Shown here: piece by piece, positions 47,001 to 57,100 of the stretch
Layout: the number at the start of each line of letters is the position of its first letter
Numbering within the stretch: position 1 is the first letter of the stretch
Source of the DNA: Metridium senile
Taxonomy: Eukaryota > Cnidaria > Anthozoa > Actiniaria > Metridiidae
DNA length: 64,000 nucleotides
Reading direction: 5' to 3'
Assembly: GCA_949775045.1 (NCBI GenBank)
Contig: OX459104.1
Span: 5,439,306 to 5,503,305 of the forward strand
Made by a program: the position numbers and the translations under genes
Notes under the pieces: model-generated
Database searches by the model: none
What the model saw: the letters and a program-made list of their open reading frames with translations, nothing else
Told to the model about the DNA's origin: nothing

Positions 47001-50000
47001 AACAGTCAAGTTCTTCGACCGCTACACTCAAACTATTGTCATTTCATCGTTCAGTGATTGTGATATATTAAGCAATTATTGGATGAGGTTGAGTATGATA
47101 TCGTAAATTATCAAGACCGAGGCTGAGGCAGATAATACTGACTCGAGGTCTTGATAATTTACGATATCATGCGAAAACCGAATTCAATAATTGTTTTATT
47201 ATACATTTTTTAAAGTAAAAGTACAATTATAATCAGGTAAAAGAGACAATAACAAGCAAATCTCGCTGACATTTTCACATCAACTCCCTGAGAACGGAGA
47301 GAGCCTGGGAACTTGACAGTGATAACTACAGACAATGCAATTATCACTGTCAAGTTCACATGCTATTCAGATTTAGCCGTGTGCTCTCAGCCAATCAGAT
47401 TCAATGTAGTTAGTAAAATGTATAATAATACTAGTTGTTTGACTGTACAGGTATGAATGTATATATAATGATGCAGAAGTCCCAATAAAAATTACAAATA
47501 ATACCAGATCTCGTTATCCAAGGTTTGTTTATTATAATAATAGACATTTTAACTGCCATCATAGTTGTGAGACAAGTACAAAATGTAGAATATCAACACG
47601 ATTAATACAGGCGTTTAAACACCAAAAGTAGGAAGCTTAGACGGTTTGTTTATCATAGAATACGCTCAAATATACCCAGGTCTTCTAAGTTACATAATTA
47701 TATTAACTGTGCAAAGGTCAAAATCGAGCATTATTCTTCAAAGTTCAAGGGGATTGGGACACAAGCATTTATTTCTCAAAAAAGGTTCAAATGTAAAGCC
47801 AGTCGGTGTATATCGTCCCTTTCTTGTAATAGACCGATGTCTCTCTATAAGACTCAGTCACATGTAATGAATTACTGTAAGTGTAAACTATATTATGATG
47901 TAGAGAAGAATACTGGTCCTAAAAACACACTATATGTTGATCCAAGCAAGACAATAACAGCACCATATAGCAAAGGTAAAGGCTTTTACCTTTAAAATTA
48001 CAACAATGTGCTGCAATGAGTTTATGTTCTTTAATTTATAATAACAAAAATGAAATTAATTCTTCAAATGAGCTTTTAATGATCATGAATATTGAGGATC
48101 AGTTCTGATTGTCACAATCTAGTGGGGCGGATAAGCAGAAAAATCGTGCACTTTTTGAAGAAAGCACCAAATTTTGCACAGAGGTAGCTTATGATGGCCT
48201 TTAAAGATCTAGATATGGAGCCATCGCAAAATATCTCTATTTTGCCATTTAAGGGGGTATTTAGCGTGGAAACGAGGCTAAAACTATAAATATCTCTAGA
48301 AACGGTTTTTCCTTTTAATATCACTTCCTTAAATCTCAGTATAAGTATATTTATGTGTAGCAACCTTAATATCCTGTTAAATTTGTCATTCTACCATTTA
48401 GGGGATATTACATGGAAACGAGGCTAAAACTAAAAATACCTCTAAAAACTGTCTTTACACACTATTACGCCTTGTTTAAAGCTCAATATGAGTTTATTTA
48501 TGTGTAACATACTTTATATCAGCTGAAGTAAGCCATTCTTTCATTTATGGGATATTGCATGGAAACGAGGCTGACCATTTAAAAGCTATATTTAGCTTGA
48601 ATATATCAAAACTACCCACAAGTTTAAATGTGTTTAATACTGATTATGAACTTCAATTTAGTGACAGTTTTACAGGTAATCTACAAAAAGAAACTGCAAA
48701 TTATTCATATCAGATATAGGTAGATAAACAAATTTCTGATGAAAGTGCGCTTTCACGCAGGCGTCTATTTTCATGAATTGTACTTATAATTAAACGCGTA
48801 GCTGGAGCATCAAAGAGAATCCCGAGCTCACGCAGTTATGCGTCTAGTTTCTTTTAAAAACTTAATTGATTAAGGAGATCCTATTTCAAGTTTCATCTGC
48901 CGGATAATTGGAGGGCAAAATTCTTTTTTTTTATAAAGACGAGGATATCTTGGCCGGAATGATCCGCCGTTAGCGAAGTCCTTTCACAGAAGATGTGCCA
49001 CGCCAGCAGAATTGCATTCGCTTCGGTATATTATCAAGCACTTTCAAACAGAAATATTGAGTTTATATTGATTAATGTGCTATTTTTGTTCTTCATAATG
49101 TCAGAGAACGTGACTTCCTTCACGAAGCCTACAAAGCGAACACCGTCAACACGACATAAAAACATTCAGATCGGCCTGTCTGAAAACCACTCTCAACAGC
49201 CCAAATCGCCTCAAAAATTACACAAATTGCTTAAATAACTCTTTCTTGTTCTGACGTTGTATTTTCAAGAACAACTTCAAGTTTTCGAAGCATTCAAGTT
49301 TTCGAACTCTATATCCATTATCGCATACTCAAATCTTCGTAGCGGCGCTTTTGGGGGAGGGGACGGGATGAAATGTCAACACTTTGTAACACAGGCATCC
49401 CGGTACATAGAAATATATGTCGAACAGATTCATACAGCCCAAAATCCATCTTTATTTTCGTGACGTTTATTCTCAAAAGGTTAATCTTGATAATAATGTT
49501 TCTGAGATTTAGTTTTCATTTTCTCAATAAAAACATTATGAAATTTGGGATAAGGACATTTCTCATTAAAATAACCTAAAATTAGTCATAAATGATTTAC
49601 GTGCATATGTTTATTTTTGTGCACATTTTAAATATTTTGTAAACATTAATCAACCAATTTAGTTCCTCCTCACCCTCGGGACTTTCCAAAGTAGCCGGGT
49701 TGGCCGCAGAAAAGAGGTATAGAATAGGTATATAGGAATAGATTTGGAGCTTTTTATTCTGACCGCCTAATAGAGGGTGACCACTTAATGGGTGACCGCT
49801 TAATAGAGGTACCACTGTATATGTATTGTGTATGATCTATGTATGATTCATTATGAAAAGCTGTTATTACAGTTATATGCAAATGATTTCAAACAATTGA
49901 GGCTTTCGGGCAAACCTATTGTTTTCGCCCGAAAGCCTCAACTTCAACCCATTGTTCAAAATCATTTGCATATAACTGTAATAACAGCTATTTCAATCCC

Positions 50001-51023
50001 TCAGAATCCCTTCTGTTCAGTAGCCCGAGTAATCGCTCACAGAGCGTCTAGTTTCCATTTAATCTAATTTTAAAGTAGGTCTATAATTATTTTTCTAATT
50101 ATTTTAACTTCTACTCTAAATTCAAAAGCCACTCGAATAGCATTGCAGCATTTCACTGCAGAAACTTATAGTATCATCATTTCTAACACTTAACTTAACT
50201 AAACAAGTGAGAGTAACCACATGAGCTCCTTGAGCTCCTTTAATTGATTTATGACAGAAAGTTTCAAATTACACGTAAAATTTAGAGTTATTTGACTTTA
50301 ACTCCAATTTATTTTGAACCAAATAAAATATCAATAAACGCTCACACGATCTGATTATCAACTATGTGTTGATGGATATTAAGCAGTAATATTGACAATT
50401 CAATAAAACACGTTGCTACATTACTCTTTAAAACACAGTCAATCGGAGATATCAATTTTTGAGTTCAGAGTGCTCAAACTCATTAAATATAAATCTCAAA
50501 AAAATCAAAAACCAATAAAGACATCAATAAAATTCTAAATGTGAAAAAAATAGATTACACAAACCGGTATATAAAGCACACGGGGTTTTATGAAAATATA
50601 ACTGCATGATACATTATCTATGACAGAGAAGCAGGTGGCAGGGAGATGCCACGTTATTATACAAACATTTCATAAAACTATTATACGTGCCACATTTTAC
50701 TTCATGATCTAAATCTTGAATAATCCTTTGGGCTTTTGTCAATACATAAAAGTTATATTAAAATCTAATAATGATGATGCTATTTATTTTTAAGGAAAGA
50801 AACTGCACGGTGTGAATCCCTTTGTTAAAATTCTTGAAACACCAGGAATCACTCTTGTTGTGCCTGAACCCGACGAATCAAAGATTCTTGGAGCCGTTCT
50901 GTTAGAGAACATCAAAAGTTCATTGCCTTTGATACTTTTTGTTGGGTTACTTATCTACATATTTGGTGCACTATATTGGCTTGCCGTAAGTATTTTGTAT
51001 AGTGTTGTATGATGGTATATATG

Positions 51024-51108
<85 letters not shown>

Positions 51109-54100
51109 GTTAACTAAATCAGACAATATAGAACGCAATCTGCTTACAGAGAAACGTGCTGGTGCACTAAATTATTTACTTATCAACCTTTTGGCCATAG
51201 GTAAAGATTAGAATATCATTCTATAAATAAGATAAATTACAAATAATTATTTATATATGATTATAGTCAGATTTAGCTTTCATGATGTTTATCTTGGTTG
51301 GTTTTGTAACGTAATTTATCCAGTCAAATTTGGTAATTTGTGTCAGCTCTATTTATAAAACATTAGCGCGTGCATTTCTCATACGCACGCTGCACTCTTT
51401 AGGTTGTTGTTAGATTTTCCTAAGTTTTAAATTTGTTTGTTATTTTCGTCATTTAGTATATATATCTATATAGTCAAAAATATTAGTCAAGTACAGGAAC
51501 AGCGGGATATAATTAGTTATTCTAGACCAACGTAGATCGCTTTTTATTCTAATAATATCGTCGCTAGACCAACCACGTTGTTTTACTGAATATATCGCAA
51601 TATCGTTTAGGATTGGTTTTAGAAAATACAAAAGATAATAATATGTTATGTTATGTCAATATGTAATTCTAATCTATGATTTAAAGATAATGGTCAATTA
51701 AAGTATGAATTGAAAACAATATGATAACGAAATGGCGGCCATATTGGTATTTGGTCAATGTATCGTCAGGTTCTTTAATGTGTGTATTTTTGTTTTGTTG
51801 GACTTGTGTAGGATGTCATATATTATCCAGAGGATCCTCCTTCGTTTATTGCTGGGACTTACAACGGGATTTGGCTGGCCTTCGTCACTATTACCACATT
51901 AGGGTTTGTAATAATATTAAAATAATATCATTTTATTTTTGAATTAATCATTCACTTACAAAATTACCTTTACTACGCATGCGCTATCTTACGTGATCTC
52001 GAATATGCAAATAAGGAAACCCAAAACCACAAAAACACACAAAAATAAAAATTTAAAAATTTAAAAAAAAAAAACATTTTTTGTTTGTTCATTCTTTTTT
52101 TCTTTAGGTACGGTGATGTTGTACCTAAGCATTGGATAAGTCGTTGCCTGACTATTATCATTTCTTTGGTGGGAATGTGTTTAGTATCTTTAATCGTCGG
52201 TTCACTGTCTTCCGAACTCACTGTAACGGTAGTTAAGGCTGATTTAAAAAACATTTATGGCGCAAAGGTAGGTTTTTTACCAGAGGTTATTTTCTACTTA
52301 ACGCTTATTAGTTCCGCTAATCATAATCTTAGTCTAACTATTTTACTTCAATGAACATTTTTTACAGTGTTACAAATTATTTTACCTATATCGTTTATAT
52401 CAGACACTGACGCAGCCTATACTAGTTTCCATTTCTGAATTTTTCATTTATTTCAGATTGCCGCTCTAAAGGACTCGCACGAGTGGTCATTCAGCATTAG
52501 ATCAGGAGCCAAAGTACCCCAAGGTATATAGGTTATGCGTGCATTATACTAAAAAGAACATTTTAGCATAATTTTATTGTAAATAGCTGTTATTACAGTT
52601 ATATGCAAATGATTTTGAACAATGGGTTGAAGTCGAGGCTTTCGGGCGAAAACAATAGGTTTGCCCGAAAGCCTCGATTTGAATCCATTGTTTGAAATCA
52701 TTTGCATATAACTGTAATAACAGCTATTGGTTTGCATATAGTGATTTTTAAATCGAGTGCTAAAAAATGTAATTGAATTTTTTAAATGTTTTTGTGATTT
52801 TCTCAAAATCTAGTAATATTAATGTGCCTCATTTTTATACTTTTTTATACAAATTTCATTCTATTACCTATCGTTTATATCAAACACCGACGCAGCCTAT
52901 ACTAGTTTACTTGCTAGTTTCTATTTCTATTTTTTACGGTGTTACAAATTTCATTCTATTACCTATCGTTTATATCAAACACCGACGCAGCCTATACTAG
53001 TTTACTTGCTAGTTTCTAGTTCTATTTTTTACGGTGTTACAAATTTCATTCTATTACCTATCGTTTATATCAAACACCGACGCAGCCTATACTAGTTTAC
53101 TCGCTAGTTTCCATTCATTTTAATAGCGCTTTGTTTCGTTTATATACATATAGTGCTTTACAAATCTATAGCTTTGATTTTGTGGAGGACTTATTGGACT
53201 GTTAATGTACACCAACATATAGATTTTTTTTTCAAACCAGTTTAATATTTTATTTGGTTAGCGTACAGTTTTTCTCTTTAACAGTGATCTATCTTCGAAG
53301 CTCGCAAAGGATTGTTTGTCAAAAAAATGTTTGTTTAAAAATTGTGCTTTGAGACAGCATCGATTTTGGCTACTTTTAGCTGTTTGCGTTTTTTTTTATT
53401 ATTGCTGATAGAAAAATAGATTTCCTTCATTTTCTACCTGTGAGAAGTACTTGATAATTAAAATGATTTTTTTAACTTAAGACATTCACCAGAATTAATA
53501 AAACTATAGTTTTAAATCAGACAAAGCAGGGCAAGAAGATTGCATGAAAACATGTAATTCGAGAAACATTCGTACTCTATTCACGTTGAAAACTTAAACA
53601 ATAGGCCCGTTAGCGTCATTAGTCAGTACATGAGTAAACAAACATTAACAAAAGTTATCCATGATAGAAGATGACTTTCAAAAAGTAATTTTACACCCCT
53701 TCTATTTCATACAGTAAAAACCCGCATATAAGAACAAGTGGGTTAAGAACAACCAGCCTGAATTTTGGCGTTTTAAGTATCATGTAAATAAGAACGCAAT
53801 CAGCCTGAAAAATTAAAAAGTGTTCTTAAAAAAATAAGATCAATATTTATGTGCTAGACCTGTATTACCGTAATAGAGTTTAATTCAATTCAATTCAATT
53901 TTATTATAAATTTATATAATTACAATAACATAATTAGCAATACAACTAATCAGGGTAGGCCAATGGACTTTGATTAAACTAATTTGATTAATTGAACTTA
54001 CATAGAGGATATTACATGGGCGCACGGAGATATGAATTTTATCTTCGAGTGTTGATAAGATATCCCACGAGTGAGCGCAGCGAATGAGTGGGATATCTTT

Positions 54101-57100
54101 TCAACACGAGAAGATGAAATTCATATCTCCAAGCGCACATGCAATGTTCTGTTTATTATATAACAGATTGAAGAAAAAAAATTTTTTTTTTGAAAGTTGA
54201 TTGGTTGAGAGTGATATCACACATGTGCGTTATCAATGATATCTTCATGACTAGGATAGGCTTTTTATCTAGTTGATATCACTCGGTATACCACTATATG
54301 TTATATAATAAACATTGATATCATTGTAGTCTAGCTATACGTTAATATATATTTTATAAACATTTATTTTAAGAACACCTTAAGAACACCTTCAGGCTGA
54401 TTTTTCAGTAAACACCTGTTAAGTAAGAACAAAATCAGCGTGAACTCCAAGAATGGGTGTTCTTATATGCGAGTTTTTACTGTATTTGATTTAAAGGAAA
54501 TAGGTAATAGCCTTTGAATGAAAAACGAATTGGGGGGGCAAACAAAACTTCATATTTAGTTTTTTAGACTACATTTAGAAGCGTTAGCTCTTTACTTTAG
54601 TTCTTATGAAACACTTGAGCGTCATCCTAAAAGGGGGCGTAGGAAAAAAGTTGTGTATGCAAAAATTACTAGTTTTAGTTCATGAGTTTTTGTTTGATAA
54701 CCTTTGATTTCTTCTACATCTTTTGACCTTTTTATTTATAACAATTGATTTCACATTTTCAATCGTATTACAAAAAAAAATATGAAAGATCTAGCTTACT
54801 CTGGGGAGGTCATTATCTTATTTCTAAATCTATGATAACAACAGGACTTGACAACACAGCAGCAGATGACGCTGAGGGCATCTGAGGGCATCAGTCTCTA
54901 ATCCACATTGTAGATGAATTTGAAGGCAACTGGAAATGATCTTGTTCTTGCTATTATTTTTACCATAGAGATGGCTTTTTATATCATGAAATTTAAGCAT
55001 TTTTTACTTTAAGTACTAATTGCAAAGGATATAGTTTTTCATTTATAAACAAAAAGCAGGAATACAGAACTCAACATGACAATTCTATTGATAACATCGA
55101 GCTAATTATAGCTGGCATCGCGTTGTCCAACGACTATTAACACATCAATTATAGAACCATAGAAGCATATTTCTTTCAAAAATAATTTTTTAAATATTGT
55201 TTTGAAGATTCATGCTATGAACAATCTGAATTACTTCGCACTGGTAGAAAATGAAGGAAATTTAGTTTTTGACTGGACGTCCATTGATCCACTCTTTCTT
55301 TTTAAACGACGCCATTTTGAAACTGTTGACAATGAGCTAAAACTGCATGGTTCCAATTGGCGTATACTAGCGCGTCATACATATCACCTGTTTATCTAAA
55401 TGTACCATGTTAACATTATAATCGTTGTTTTAAATTTTTATTTCAGATTATTACACTTTCGAAAGCTTAAGACGAGCATTGGAACTAGGAGATGTCAAAG
55501 GCATTGTAGTTGACGCATACATTCTCAACAATCATCGAGAAATATTCAATCTGGGAAAAAGAAGAGCAAAAATATCGAACGTTTTCTTAAAAAACAACAA
55601 TTGGGGTATATCTGTCGGGGGACGGAGCTCTAAGTTAGCCCCTTGTTTCCAAAACTATATAACCTTCGAAAGAGCGCTCGTCAGTAGAAACGTCCAAAAA
55701 TTTGCAAATATTTCAAACGTAAGTATATATAGACACTTATTAGCGCTCGTAACTTATCCTGTCTCCCACGTCTCTTCGCCGCGGGAGACGTTTCGAGAAT
55801 AGAATAGAATAGAATCTTTATTTGCTCTTTGTATATACTAATTACAGTATACATTATATTATACATTTTACATTTTTTATTTCTATATTCTTTTGTATGT
55901 TTGTATGAGTGCTTCTATTATATATATTTTCTAGAATATAGAAATTGAGCATGGAGGCTAAATAAACTAGGAAGTTATCGAGTTAGCCTCCATAGGGCTT
56001 TTTTTACTGTTATTATTATTATTTTTTATTTTATTTTCCTTAGAAAGTTTATACTTTGCCCTTTATATACGGGTTTCCTGTGTTTGGGATTGGTAAACTC
56101 GTTTTAGATGAGAGAATTCAAAATTCAAAATGGCGGCCGTGCGACTCTCGAACAAAGTCATTTTGGAAAATGCGTGAAGTTCGCGCGTAAAAAGACCTGT
56201 CCCGTTTTTAACCAAGTTACTTTTTTTACAGATTGTCGGAGCTAACTCTAAGGCTTTCGAGGTGAATGCAAACATATTTCGAGACTTAGCAGTGAACGGT
56301 CTGTATGCCATAGCAGCGTTTTTCTTCGTTGTTTTCGTTGTGAGATTTCTATTTAGACGACGTCCCAAGACAGGTAAGACATTTTTATTATGTCACACAA
56401 TGTCTACATGTCTCGATCATGAGGGAGCGGGTGACTCTAATGTATTCTATTGTATGCAAATTAATTTCTGCTACCATAGCTCTCTATCAGTGTGACGTCA
56501 CATGGTTACGCGAAATGCTCTTGTCGGTTTAATTTGAGGGGGCCATTTTGAAATTAGGGATCGGTCATTATTGATCGCCTGGTGGGGGGGGGGGGGGGGG
56601 GGGGGGGGGGGACACCGTGGATGATTCATTTGAGAGTGTACTTAAGCGGTACATAATTAACACTAGACGCTCTATGCAATGAGCACTCACATCGAGCTCA
56701 GTTCCATCAGCTATTGCCGACTTCCATATAGTGTAGCTGGGAATGGCATGTTCAAAATAGCTATACAACTCCAATGTTGTCAACTAGAAACGGTGCCTTA
56801 TTCACATTGTATTAATTTTGATAAAAACAATTAAAGATACGTAATTATTTGATAGTAACTGTTTTCCACGATTGCCGTGTAGGAAACTGATGTTTGATAA
56901 AAACAATTAAAGATACGTAATTATTTGATAGTAACTGTTTTCCACGATTGCCGTGTAGGAAACTGATGTTTGATAAAAACAATTAAAGATACGTAATTAT
57001 TTGATCGTTACTGTTTTCCACCCATTGGGTGTTTGAAATAACAGGTATAGTTTCAATGAAATAAAAATGGGTTGCAATTACTAGGCACCAGTCTTAAAAT

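Noticed and set aside
56568..56783. Proline-rich minus-strand peptide
   Set aside because: Produced by translating the poly(G) tract.
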